DNA of 64,000 nt, from the NCBI RefSeq assembly GCF_900114995.1, contig NZ_FOUX01000006.1, positions 558,001 through 622,000 on the forward strand, written 5' to 3'. How positions within the stretch are numbered: the stretch's first letter is position 1; every line of letters begins with the position of its first letter. This stretch comes from Chitinophaga sp. YR627. GTDB taxonomy: Bacteria > Bacteroidota > Bacteroidia > Chitinophagales > Chitinophagaceae. The position numbers and the translations under genes are program-made. Under the pieces are notes generated by a model that saw nothing but the letters and a program-made list of their open reading frames with translations, was not told the origin of the DNA and searched no databases. Positions 53,588 through 62,793 of the stretch are shown here, piece by piece.

Positions 53588-54673
53588 CTATAATGCTTTT
53601 AGTGTTTTCTTGTTACATTCCAGGATCTGAGGATCGAAGTCCGGTAGTTTGACACCCACTCCGTATCTCGCGTATACGTCCATCTGGTGCTGGGCGCCTG
53701 CCTGATCTACCCATAAATTAAGCTCACTCTCAACAAATCTTTCTTTCATATCATTCTCAGAGGAGCTGTTTTTATTAATTAACGGAGCAGAAAAAGTCTC
53801 CAGGAAATCATATTCAGGCTGTTGATAATCCGCCTGAATGAATGATATGGCGAGTCCTTTTAATACCTGTTTTAAGTATACAGGTTCTCCTTTCTGGTTA
53901 TATTCCACAATTATTTCTGACGCAGCAGGTGATGGATTGTATAAGTCACTAACAGCGTTGATACCGTCATACGTTGGAAAATGAGGTACAATATCATTCG
54001 TATTCTGATAGTGAATCTGTCCATCGATTTTGTTATTCAGATCAGTGGCAAAAGCTCCGTTGCCAGAGGCTGGTGCAGCGAATGTACAAAGCGTGATGTT
54101 GTCTGCTGACTTATTCTGTGCTCTGAGCATTTCCCGGTAATAGGAACTATAGACTTTGGCCATATTACCCCCAAGACTGTGCCCTGCAATGATCAGTTCT
54201 TTATTGTTCATACCACCTGTTTTTTCTATCAGAAAATCGTGTAGTAATTGATTATGCCCCAGTGGTAGTTTGTTTTTTGCCTTCATCATCGTGGTGAATG
54301 CGATATAAGCACCAGCACCAATACAAGGTAAATCATCACCTGAAGTATTTTGTTCTTTGTCGTAAAACGGCCAGTATACTAATTCTGCATTCATGTCCTC
54401 CAATATCCAGTCAACAAAGACGTCCCATTGCGTAAAAACACCTTTACAGATTACTGAGCCTCTTATGATCAGTGCATAAAGGCTTCTGGACTTATTTTCT
54501 GCTACAAAAAAATAATTGGGATCTTTGGGTTCTCCACTGACCCAGACAATCTCCCATTTTTCGTCCGGTACTTTACTGATGTTATCCAGCGGATGCTGAC
54601 TGGAAGCAACATGACAAAGGGGTAAAGAAAAGATGCCCGCCATTCTTTTGCTCATAGCGTTTTCTGCACACAT
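53588..54673 (-). CDS. Class 3 lipase family protein
   Basis: A 361-residue alpha/beta hydrolase with the lipase class 3 layout: ELIIAGHSLGGNMAKVYSSY holds the nucleophile serine, NTNDIVPHFP the acidic residue, and AQHQMDVYARYG near the end the probable catalytic histidine. There is no signal peptide, although the gene lies among exported-protein genes. The substrate (lipid or phospholipid) is unknown. Cytoplasmic lipases of this class include secreted-system effectors, but there is no secretion gene or partner here to support that. Confidence 0.8.
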   Translation of the reverse strand: MCAENAMSKRMAGIFSLPLCHVASSQHPLDNISKVPDEKWEIVWVSGEPKDPNYFFVAENKSRSLYALIIRGSVICKGVFTQWDVFVDWILEDMNAELVYWPFYDKEQNTSGDDLPCIGAGAYIAFTTMMKAKNKLPLGHNQLLHDFLIEKTGGMNNKELIIAGHSLGGNMAKVYSSYYREMLRAQNKSADNITLCTFAAPASGNGAFATDLNNKIDGQIHYQNTNDIVPHFPTYDGINAVSDLYNPSPAASEIIVEYNQKGEPVYLKQVLKGLAISFIQADYQQPEYDFLETFSAPLINKNSSSENDMKERFVESELNLWVDQAGAQHQMDVYARYGVGVKLPDFDPQILECNKKTLKAL

Positions 54674-54901
54674 AGTGATGGTTATTTTGAAGTTAAAAAA
54701 AAACGAAAAATCGGGGTGAGGTTGGTTTATTGTCCTACTGCATTCTTAAAATTAAATTACTGAAATAATTTGGATTTCGAATAAAAAGAATAAATAAATG
54801 GAAGCTTTATAGCTTTCGTATTAGGATTAAAATCAATTATTTCGAGATCTGATTTGTAGTAGTAGCTGAAGAATGGACGTCGGTGAAATGTAAAGCGAAA
54901 A

Positions 54902-55501
54902 CTAAGGTTGGTCCAGACAATCTGCTCTTTGCGCCCAGGCACTGTCCGGATATTCAAGTAGTAATCGTTCCCAATACGGGACAATGCTTTCCGCGTTTCT
55001 TTTATGCAGGAAATAGGCAACTACTCCCGCCCAATATAAAGCTTCCGGCAGCAAGGCCTTATTGTTCGTACCGGCAATGTAGGTCCCGAGTATGCCTAAT
55101 GCTATCTGGGACTGTGCTTTTCTCAGGAATGCGATAGCGCGGCCTATTTCCATTTCAGCGAGAAACTGTTGGCTGTTCAGGTATCCGGTTGTTTTTCTGA
55201 CTTCACTTCCGTCATTGGCAAGAACAATGAAGGTAGGTGTCCATAAAATGGGGGATGTTGAGAGATTTTGACGAGCATGATTGCTGATGTCATATTTTAC
55301 AAAGACAAAGTTTTGCGCAATGTAAGTAAGTGTTGCCTGGTTTTGATAAGTGGTCTGCTCCATCTTTTTGCATCCCTTGCAATTGGGCGCCCAGAAGTCA
55401 ACCAAAACAGGTACTTTTCTTTGCCTAGCTACCTGAAAAGCCTGATCCGTTTCAGTTTCTGTAAAATAATGGAGCTGTTCATTTGTTTTAACTGTCTGCA
55501 T
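54902..55501 (-). CDS. Thioredoxin-fold protein
   Basis: A 199-residue protein: thioredoxin domain (residues 10-110) with VDFWAPNCKGCKKMEQTTY, a CxxC (Cys-Lys-Gly-Cys) site, and the cis-proline region SPILWTPTFIVL; a C-terminal helical region of about 85 residues resembles TPR helices (LYWAGVVAYFLHKRN). It lacks a signal peptide, so it probably acts in the cytoplasm. The ATG at 55501 is more likely than one 42 bases upstream. The region 54674-54901 between this gene and the lipase holds nothing clear. Confidence 0.85.
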   Translation of the reverse strand: MQTVKTNEQLHYFTETETDQAFQVARQRKVPVLVDFWAPNCKGCKKMEQTTYQNQATLTYIAQNFVFVKYDISNHARQNLSTSPILWTPTFIVLANDGSEVRKTTGYLNSQQFLAEMEIGRAIAFLRKAQSQIALGILGTYIAGTNNKALLPEALYWAGVVAYFLHKRNAESIVPYWERLLLEYPDSAWAQRADCLDQP

Positions 55502-55681
55502 AATATGATTTGTGACTGTAAAATTGACAAATAGATTCGTCAATCAACTGTGACAATCGTCACAAAATATATGCAGTTCTCTTTAGCTTTTCGTGTAGTG
55601 ATCAAGGACCAAAGCGGATCCTGTTACTGACATTGGAAATAAGGTCAAAAGCCACATGAAAAGCTTTTGACCTTATTTCAA

Positions 55682-57124
55682 TTATTTTATCTTTCTGGCT
55701 TCATGTTGTTGCCCGTTTTGATATAGTATTAAGGCATTTACTTTACCTGTATTGTCTTTTATAAACTCCAGGTCGGCGCGAAACTCTTTTGGGAAAAACT
55801 TTACCTGTGTTTCGGATAAGAGTTCAAAACTGGGCTGTCCGGTGGCTTGTGCATATAGTGATTTGCCTTCTTTGCGAATTGTCAGAATAAAGTTGGGAGA
55901 CAGTGCATATTGTCCGATATAAGTTTCCAGCACTGAATCTGGTACCGTCACTGTTTCTTTAATGGTAGAGAAGTATAATCCTTTAAATCCATAGACCTTT
56001 GCGACACTATTGATCACTTCCTGCAAGATGTTGCCATTGTCAGAGTTCACCATGACTACTACACCGTTTCCGTCTTTCAGACTTCCATAATACTGGCTAC
56101 GAAACCCTTCATTTGCCCCTCCATGTTGAAAGTATCCTGTACCGGTACTATCCAGGTTAATAAATACCCCTAAAGCCGCGCTTTTATCCAGGTAAGGGGT
56201 TAGTCTGAGTGTAGTTGTTGCCTGGTTTAACACTTTGGCAGATTTACCTTCGTAAGACAGCTGTGTTTCGATGATATATCTGGCCAGCTCCGTTGGATTT
56301 GTCCATAGGCCTGCAGGCGCTTCTTCGGGATAGACATGATAATTGCCAGGTATTGCTTTTCCGTCTCCCCGATAACCGGTAGCAAGGAGTGCCGGTTTAA
56401 TGTCCACAGGAGGTTGGGAAAAGGTACTGGTAGTCATACCTAAAGGTTGCAACACCTCTTTTTTCATATAATCAGCATACGCCTGATGTGTGATATCCAT
56501 CACTATCAACTGAGATATGGTGGTGCCGCCGCCCGAATATTCTGATTTTATACCAGGTTCATACATGGAGCGCACAGGGTCCGAGTTAGCCGGTTTCACA
56601 CCATCCAGGATCTGTACTACCGTCGGTAAAGGAACGCCCTGCCGGTATCCGTCAAAACCGTGTACCGTCAACCCTGCAGTATGACTTAGCAGGTTCGCCA
56701 CATTGATCTTTTTGCCTTTAGCCAGACTGTCATAAGGGAAGTGCCAGCTGGTAAGATAAGTGTTGATATCTGTATACAGGTCCAGTTTCTTATCCTGTAC
56801 CAGTTTAAGTACACCCACCCCGTTTAAAGATTTACTGATAGAAGCTGCCTGGAAAAGGGTTTGTGTCGTAACCGGTACCTTCAGACTATCATTTGCCCAG
56901 CCATAACCTTTTGCCCAGACAAGCTTATAGTTTTGTATAACTGCTATACTTAGCCCAGGTATTTTATAGTGAGTCATTCGTTCGGTGATCGTCCAGGGAG
57001 TTTCACCTTTTAACTGTATTGAGCCGACCAGGTTCTTTTCCACCTGGTGTATTTTTTCTTTGTCGGTTTGGGCGTAAATGGTTAACTGCATTAACAGCAG
57101 TAAGGATAGAATGAAGAGTTTCAT
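55682..57124 (-). CDS. Serine hydrolase, class C beta-lactamase/PBP-like
   Basis: A 480-residue exported protein (signal MKLFILSLLLLMQLTIYAQ). The beta-lactamase-related domain (residues 35-380) has SxxK in AASISKSLNG, YSG in KSEYSGGGTTISQL (position of YxN), and HGG in QHGGANEGFRS. A C-terminal beta domain of about 90 residues follows, as in D-aminopeptidase/esterase EstB-like proteins. It is probably a periplasmic peptidase or esterase rather than an antibiotic-resistance enzyme. Confidence 0.88.
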   Translation of the reverse strand: MKLFILSLLLLMQLTIYAQTDKEKIHQVEKNLVGSIQLKGETPWTITERMTHYKIPGLSIAVIQNYKLVWAKGYGWANDSLKVPVTTQTLFQAASISKSLNGVGVLKLVQDKKLDLYTDINTYLTSWHFPYDSLAKGKKINVANLLSHTAGLTVHGFDGYRQGVPLPTVVQILDGVKPANSDPVRSMYEPGIKSEYSGGGTTISQLIVMDITHQAYADYMKKEVLQPLGMTTSTFSQPPVDIKPALLATGYRGDGKAIPGNYHVYPEEAPAGLWTNPTELARYIIETQLSYEGKSAKVLNQATTTLRLTPYLDKSAALGVFINLDSTGTGYFQHGGANEGFRSQYYGSLKDGNGVVVMVNSDNGNILQEVINSVAKVYGFKGLYFSTIKETVTVPDSVLETYIGQYALSPNFILTIRKEGKSLYAQATGQPSFELLSETQVKFFPKEFRADLEFIKDNTGKVNALILYQNGQQHEARKIK

Positions 57125-57278
57125 TATTGGGAATTTATATTGTTCAAAGAGATGCTGTAAGATAGGGGTAAAGATTGGCACACAGCATCCATAGTTGCTG
57201 CTGTCATACAAAAATGGGAGGAAACCCTTTATTAAAGGTATGAATGTATGATATTTTGAAATGAACCTTGCCCAATAC

Positions 57279-57920
57279 TTAAATCAGGCCCGTCTCTTTT
57301 GCCCGGTTAACCAGCGTAACAATATTACTTACCTGAAATTTATGCAGTAGTGTAGCCCGATGTGTTTTAACAGTAAGCGGACTGATAAACAACTCTTCCG
57401 CAATAGCGGCTGATTTTCTGCCTTCGGCCAGCAATTGCAGGATCTGTTTTTCTCTCCTGGTCAGCTCCGGTATCGGCTGTAGGGTATTAAGATCAGGCTG
57501 TTGCATAATCTCTTTTATCTCAGTGCTCATGGCAGTTTTACCTTCCCAGACGGTGTTTAGTGCATCTAATAGTTCCTGGGCTGAGACGTTCTTGAGCAGA
57601 TAGCCCTTCGCTCCGTTTCTGAACATCTGGGAAATAATGCTTCGTTCATTCAGGTTACTCAGGGCAACGACAATTGTATCCGGATAAAGGGTATTGATAG
57701 TTGCGCAGAAATGAACGCCATTGCCATCCGGCAAGGTAATGTCCAGCAATACGATGTCTACTTTTTGTTGTTGCAGAAAATGCAGACACTCGCAGCCCGT
57801 TGTAAAACAGCCGGCAATTTCATACAGCGGACTACTCTCCAGCAATGATCTGAATCCCTGGATCACAATGGGATGATCGTCTACGATGGCAATACTGATC
57901 TTATGATTGTTGTGCAACAT
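57279..57920 (-). CDS. NarL/LuxR-type response regulator
   Basis: A 213-residue two-domain regulator: receiver with AIVDDHPIVIQGFRSLL, the phospho-acceptor aspartate in VDIVLLDITLPDGNG and the conserved lysine in GYLLKNVSAQEL; then a LuxR helix-turn-helix with LTRREKQILQLLAEGRKSAAIAEELFISPLTVKTHR (pattern shown in parts). The start overlaps the end of the kinase gene by 20 bases, so they are a two-component pair. Confidence 0.93.
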   Translation of the reverse strand: MLHNNHKISIAIVDDHPIVIQGFRSLLESSPLYEIAGCFTTGCECLHFLQQQKVDIVLLDITLPDGNGVHFCATINTLYPDTIVVALSNLNERSIISQMFRNGAKGYLLKNVSAQELLDALNTVWEGKTAMSTEIKEIMQQPDLNTLQPIPELTRREKQILQLLAEGRKSAAIAEELFISPLTVKTHRATLLHKFQVSNIVTLVNRAKETGLI

Positions 57921-59882
57921 GCAACTCTATATTTATGATGGTTCCTTCTGGTGATGAGTCAATATGTAAATTGCCACGGAAATAGTCTACCCGGTTGCGG
58001 ATATTTTTCAGACCAATTCCTTCCGGCTGATGGTTGTTAAGATTGAAACCGATGCCATTGTCTTCTACAGTAATGAAAAAACTATCTTCTTCCTGACTGC
58101 ATTGCAGCATGATGGTTGATGCATTGGCATGTTTCACGGCATTGGTGATGATTTCCTGTACCATGCGGTAGATCATCGTTTGTGTAGATAAAGGTAGCGC
58201 AGGATCGATATTATACGCATTATACACCAAACGGAGCTGAGGACTCATTACCGAACTACAGAGGTCTTTCAGCGCTTCCTGTAATCCCAGGGTGAGCAGT
58301 GCTTCCGGCATCATGTTCCGGGAGATCCAGCGCAATTCCCGGATAGAAGCGTCCAGTTGATCAGTTACCTGTTGCAGTGAATGTTCCTGGGGCGTACCTG
58401 CTGCCGGAATACGAGACAATCCCAGTTTAATAGCTGACAGCTGACAACCTAATCCATCGTGCAGGTCACGTGCCATCCGCTGCCGTTCCTGCTCTTGTCC
58501 TTCCATCAGTGCCGTATAATTCGATAACTGTTTTTCCTTTTCTATTCTTTCCAGTTTTGCCTGATAGGCTATTTCGCGTTTATCAGCCATTTTATTGCGG
58601 TATTGTAATCGCATGATGGTAATAGCGACTATCAGGCTCAATACAGCAACGACCGCCAGTAATAACAATAGCTGGAACTGCCTGTACTGTTTATCATGTT
58701 CCAGGTTCAGAATTTGTTTTTCTTTCTCTGCGGTTCTGAACCGGGCCTCCATGGCAGCGATGTCTGTTTGGGTTTGTTGGGCATAGATTGAATCCGACAA
58801 GGCGGTATATTGCATTAACCAGCGATAGGCGGCATCAGTATTGCCTGACAATTTTTCGGTTGCTGCCAGATCGAACAATAGTTGCTTTTTATTTCTTGAA
58901 AGCGGCAATTTGCTTTCCAGATCCAGTCCCTGCAACAGGCTGTTTTTAGCTGCTGTATAATTCTTCTCCTCTTTGTACACATTGAACTGCTCATACAGCA
59001 ATGCCCGTTTGTCAAATACATCATTCATTTGCCCGACCAACGCCAGTCCTTTTTCGATGCTTTGGTGCGCCAATGCATATGATTTGACAGATCTGTAATA
59101 CGCTCCTTCTACGGAGTAATATTGTGGCCAGAAATAAGAATCAGGATTGGGCTCCAGGATCTTTTCGGCTTTTTTCAGAAAAGGAAAGGCCTGGTCCGGT
59201 GCGCCACTCAAAATAGTAGCCCGGGCGGCCATTACATACCCATCGGCCAGATCTGCATACATCTCCTTACTGGCTTCCATGATGGCAATAGCACGGGAGA
59301 AATATTGCAGGGATCTCTCATATTCATTCAGATTAAGCAATACCAGTCCGATGTTATGATAGCTTAGGGCAATTCTGGTACTATCCCCGGCCTGCTGCAC
59401 GAGTGGTAATACCTTATCGATAAGGATATGTAGAAATTCACGTGGTTTGTCTTTTCGCTGCTCTATGGCGCCATAATTACTCCAGGCCTGGACCGGAAGA
59501 TCAGGGCTTCCTTTTGGGAAAACTTACCGAGTAGTTTTTCTGTATATAAATATTCCTGCTGGCTGCGATCAATGTCAAACTCGAAGTATACACCGGCCAG
59601 GTAGAAGTGTGCGATCGCCGTTAGATATTCATCCTGCCGGCTTAAAGTAATGCCCTGCCGGGCATAGTCGAGCGCTTTGGAGGTATCCCGGGTGCTATAA
59701 AAATCTGAAAGCAGGAAAATGGCGTCCAGCTTTTCCTTCAGTGTTTCCGATGTTTTGAGCACTTGCTGCAGACTGTCAGGAAATTTCCGATCATCTACCA
59801 CGTGTTGAGCTGCTGTCTGCACGTAGAGGAACAGTAGGAGCAGATAACTTATTTTCCGGAAGGCGTTTGTTAGTGACTTCAA
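57901..59882 (-). pseudogene. Frameshifted TPR sensor histidine kinase (HisKA_3)
   Basis: The N-terminal part (from a TTG at 59882) has a signal peptide and TPR helices up to QKEALIFRS and then leaves the frame. The second part reads on from QAWSNYGAIEQRKDKPREF through more TPRs, a membrane helix (LLLLAVVAVLSLIVAITIM), a HisKA_3 box (RMARDLHDGLGCQLSAIKLG) and an HATPase (QEIITNAVKHA, DNGIGFN, GIGLKNIRNRV) to 57901. One missing base near 59486-59496 joins the two into a protein of about 660 residues; the length of 1982 bases is one short of a multiple of three. The kinase may be inactive, or this may be a sequencing error. Partner: the response regulator at 57279. Confidence 0.75.
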
Positions 59883-59960
59883 TAGTGCAATTTTTGAACG
59901 ACAGTCTAAAAATATATATAAAACGAATGGTTGTCACCATATACTCCCTTCACGATCAAA

Positions 59961-59980
59961 AATACTCCTTTGGGAGTATT
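59961..59980. terminator. Short hairpin between kinase and propeller genes
   Basis: AATACTCC and GGAGTATT are perfect complements around a 4-base loop, in the divergent region between the kinase gene and the lipoprotein gene. As neither gene ends here, it is more likely a regulatory dyad than a terminator. An ATACTCCC word is repeated at 59941-59948. Confidence 0.35.
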
Positions 59981-60047
59981 GTCTTCCAGGCTGACTCCGC
60001 AGACTTTTGTGGAACCAATTCTTTTCACCCATTAATCATTTGTTAAC

Positions 60048-61004
60048 ATGAAAACGTATTTATATTGGATAACCTTAATACTGTTAATCTCAGCCTGCTC
60101 TAAAGATGCCGGTGGCGATAAGGACATTCCAGGTCCAGGTACCGGTAGCGGTACCACGCCACTGGGGGCAGGTGTCATCTATTACGACTGGGCTACAGAC
60201 GGTCTGCTGAAATTGGACCTGACTACCAGCGTAAAGTCGTCCTTTGTTACGTATAGTACCCGCCGCAATGGCTGGGATGTTAGCCGGGACAATACCTGGG
60301 TACTGGAATCAAGGGATCATCCGGATGATTATGATGCTGAATTATATACTATTACCAATGTGAAGGATAATACCATAGTGTCTCAGTTCAAGAAATTCTC
60401 AGGGTATGCCAATCTAACCTCGCCCTTATTGTCTTATGATAAACAGTTAATTCTTGTGCCGCCTACTTACGATGACGGCGTGATGATACTTGACCTGCAG
60501 GGAAAGGTCCTTTTTAACCTCATCTCATTTCAGGGAAAGAAACTGGACGGGAGAGCGATCTGGATGCCTGATAACACCTTTTTATTCAGTCAGGGGAATA
60601 GTATATATCGTACCAATAAGGAATTCACCAATGCAACACTTGTAAAAACGTTCAACTTCGATACCTGGGGGCATTTCAGTGTTAGTCCGGATGGCACAAA
60701 GCTGGCCCTGAAAGGAGGGAACCATTTATGGATGATGAATATGGATGGTAGTAACCTTACCCAGGTTACTGAAAGTAACTGGACGGAAGTGTGGCCGGTG
60801 TTTTCGCCGGACTCTAAATACTTATTAATCGGATATGACTATATGCTTACTAATCAATGGGGACGTTGGTGGCGGATGGCTGTTATTCCGGCGGATTTTA
60901 AGAAATATAATGTGGGGGACAATGCAGATAATGGGGTTATTCGGTTGGTTGCAAAAGGAGAGAGTATAGCGGAGGCTGCGAGTGGGGTGACGTTGTGGAG
61001 ATAG
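60048..61004 (+). CDS. Beta-propeller (TolB/WD40-like) lipoprotein
   Basis: A 318-residue lipoprotein (MKTYLYWITLILLISACSKD, lipidated Cys17; a Gly/Pro/Thr linker at 25-40). The mature part has propeller-blade repeats: GWDVSRDNTWVLESRD, HFSVSPDGTKLALKGGNHLW, VWPVFSPDSKYLLIGYD. It resembles the TolB/PD40 type that binds proteins or sugars at the cell surface. No enzymatic residues are recognised. It is followed by a 50-bp perfect palindrome. Confidence 0.8.
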   Translation: MKTYLYWITLILLISACSKDAGGDKDIPGPGTGSGTTPLGAGVIYYDWATDGLLKLDLTTSVKSSFVTYSTRRNGWDVSRDNTWVLESRDHPDDYDAELYTITNVKDNTIVSQFKKFSGYANLTSPLLSYDKQLILVPPTYDDGVMILDLQGKVLFNLISFQGKKLDGRAIWMPDNTFLFSQGNSIYRTNKEFTNATLVKTFNFDTWGHFSVSPDGTKLALKGGNHLWMMNMDGSNLTQVTESNWTEVWPVFSPDSKYLLIGYDYMLTNQWGRWWRMAVIPADFKKYNVGDNADNGVIRLVAKGESIAEAASGVTLWR

Positions 61005-61018
61005 GGTGGAGCAATCTC

Positions 61019-61068
61019 TAAGCGAACATTAAAAATACCAACTAGTTGGTATTTTTAATGTTCGCTTA
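61019..61068. terminator. 50-bp perfect palindrome
   Basis: From 61019 to 61068 every base pairs with its mirror partner; the centre is ACTAGT with no loop, and the arms are TAAGCGAACATTAAAAATAC plus CAACT. In RNA it would fold into a stem of more than 20 bp. It directly follows the propeller gene and marks the change to AT-rich DNA, so it may be a strong terminator or the trace of a mobile element. Confidence 0.8.
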
Positions 61069-61090
61069 TTTGTTCATATTCGTATCCCGA

Positions 61091-61358
61091 AAATATAGTA
61101 AGGATTTAAAAATAGGAAAATGCGTTGGGTTAGCAGGAGGAATAAAGCTACAGCGATCCTTTGGATATTACGGAACATGCAGTTACATTCCAATCATTTG
61201 TATTTGAGGTTGATAAAGTTCAGTTTGGACTTTATACTGGCATAGATTTCTTATATGGCGAACCTAATAAGTACCCGGCGTACAGAAATAAGCCATGGAT
61301 TGGGATAGGAATTGGTTACGGTATTTTTAATGTTGGAGGGAGTATTTCGAATAAATAG
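61091..61358 (+). pseudogene. Decayed C-terminal fragment of a beta-barrel-like protein
   Basis: One frame reads KYSKDLKIGKCVGLAGGIKL, then QRSFGYYGT (61094-61171) before it runs to a stop; the adjacent frame continues with HAVTFQSFVFEVDKVQFGLY and NKPWIGIGIGYGIFNVGG to a stop at 61358. The two parts fit together as the end of an outer-membrane barrel-like protein with a one-base shift near 61160-61180. No start codon is present. The 5' end is cut off near the palindrome. No family is assigned. Confidence 0.4.
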
Positions 61359-61378
61359 ATCATCAATCAAAAGATAAA

Positions 61379-62005
61379 ATGATAAAAATAATAATAATAT
61401 TCGTTATGCTGGCATTTGGTACTGACGTTTATAGTCAGGTCAGCTGTGATGATTTGTTTAACAGTTTCAAGCAGGGAGAGAGACCGAATTGTGCCTCAAT
61501 TGCCTTAATAAAAGCTGCTCTAAATATTTATGGATTGAATAATCTTTTTCTTATAGAAAGAATAAGCGATACCAGCCAGAAAATTATTCTGAAGAACAAT
61601 AAGTCGTTTATTCTCACAAATTCTGAAATTAGTCAGGCGAATCAGTCTGCGGATTTTGTATTTATAGCTGATAATGCCGAAACGCGGAAGATAGTTGAAT
61701 ATGCTGTTTTAACTTATGCAGTAATGGCTAAAAATAAACAAATAATAGATGAAGAAGTTGACTTTAGGACGGCATTGGAAAATTTAGAATATGGTGCGTA
61801 TACTCCAACTGTCTATAAATGTCTGGGATTTGAAAAAGGCAAACAGGTAAAAAAGCTTAGAAGATTATCAGGTGGAGACTATTCAGGGATGGTTGCATGG
61901 TCGTCAGCTCATGCTGTTTTTGCATGCGAAGGTTATATGGACTATCATGGAAGCAGAAAACCTTTATGGTTCAAGTATTCTGGACGTTTCAGGGTCATCA
62001 GATAA
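61379..62005 (+). CDS. Exported papain-like cysteine protease candidate
   Basis: A 208-residue protein with a signal peptide (MIKIIIIFVMLAFGTDVYSQ). Cys38 in ERPNCASIALIKAALNIYG starts a helix, as the nucleophile does in papain-like folds, and WSSAHAVFACEGYMDYHG (His178) looks like the papain histidine strand (HAV..-GY). Both residues are at the expected order and distance for a small cysteine peptidase or amidase, but no family is matched. AT-rich, with a short hydrophilic gene next to it, as in effector/immunity pairs. Confidence 0.55.
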   Translation: MIKIIIIFVMLAFGTDVYSQVSCDDLFNSFKQGERPNCASIALIKAALNIYGLNNLFLIERISDTSQKIILKNNKSFILTNSEISQANQSADFVFIADNAETRKIVEYAVLTYAVMAKNKQIIDEEVDFRTALENLEYGAYTPTVYKCLGFEKGKQVKKLRRLSGGDYSGMVAWSSAHAVFACEGYMDYHGSRKPLWFKYSGRFRVIR

Positions 62006-62058
62006 GTCATTCGCAAACGATGATAATAAATTTGTTTAATCCTTAAGCTATTGGAGAA

Positions 62059-62274
62059 ATGACGAAGAGTGAATTTCTATTAAGAGTACCTGATATAATT
62101 AATGATAGTGAACATGGATACGGAGAGTTGGAAATTGTTAGTAATACTAAAGGAGCAAAAGGAGTATGCTACAGGCATAAGGATAATTTAGCAAGTGGAG
62201 GGAACTATGCTGCTTCATGGGATCAATTGTACATAAAAATTATGGAATATTTGAAGAATAGGGGATGCGTTTAG
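62059..62274 (+). CDS. Small hydrophilic hypothetical protein
   Basis: A 71-residue soluble protein beginning MTKSEFLLRVPDIINDSEHG; a GGAG-like site (TTGGAGAA) lies directly before the ATG. No signal peptide and no known family. It is 53 bases downstream of the papain-like gene and on the same strand, so co-transcription is likely. An immunity role is conceivable, but it would be cytoplasmic while its neighbour is exported, which argues against it. Confidence 0.5.
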   Translation: MTKSEFLLRVPDIINDSEHGYGELEIVSNTKGAKGVCYRHKDNLASGGNYAASWDQLYIKIMEYLKNRGCV

Positions 62275-62793
62275 GTCCCGGTATAAAAAGGTAATCGCTA
62301 TGATACCTGCTAAGTCTGAGCTTATGTAAGCCTATTTGATGATGTTAATTTTAATCTTCTGCAATAACATCAATTTTTGTGTGTCTTCTCATGTTGTTAC
62401 ACATTTCTTCGAGTATAAGTTCTTTGTCTTAAATGTAAGAATTTAATAGTTATGAATAGGCAAGATCAACAGATCTGTCGTTTATTATCTGTTAATTCGA
62501 TGAATATTATCACCTGGGCAATGATAAGGCATATAGGGAAAATATTCAAAATAAGATATCATACCGGGCTGAAAATCTCAAAGTTTATATCGCCGCAGGT
62601 GTATGCTACAAACATTAACATCTAATTAACTTGCCGAAGTCAGCATAAAACTATTTTTGAAACCACGTTTTGACTTTAAAGTACATTTTCCTCAAATAAT
62701 GAGAATCTATACACTTACAGCTATGATATTCTGCTCTTGTATCAACGATTTCCATTTATGCCATAACTCTGAAAGAACACACAAATCAAAATA
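62275..62793. other. AT-rich intergenic stretch
   Basis: About 520 bases with no convincing gene. The longest frame, ATG 62452 to TAA 62623 (57 codons, MNRQDQQICRLLSVNSMNII...), is basic with no recognisable pattern and is probably chance. No strong hairpin or promoter box was found. Confidence 0.4.

Noticed and set aside
54757..55020. 87-codon minus-strand frame overlapping the thioredoxin gene end
   Set aside because: Overlaps the better gene in another frame and its tail is AT-rich intergenic translation.
62452..62625. 57-codon plus-strand frame in the 62.3-62.8 kb gap
   Set aside because: Composition is near random, no Shine-Dalgarno or promoter box, and no recognisable domain.
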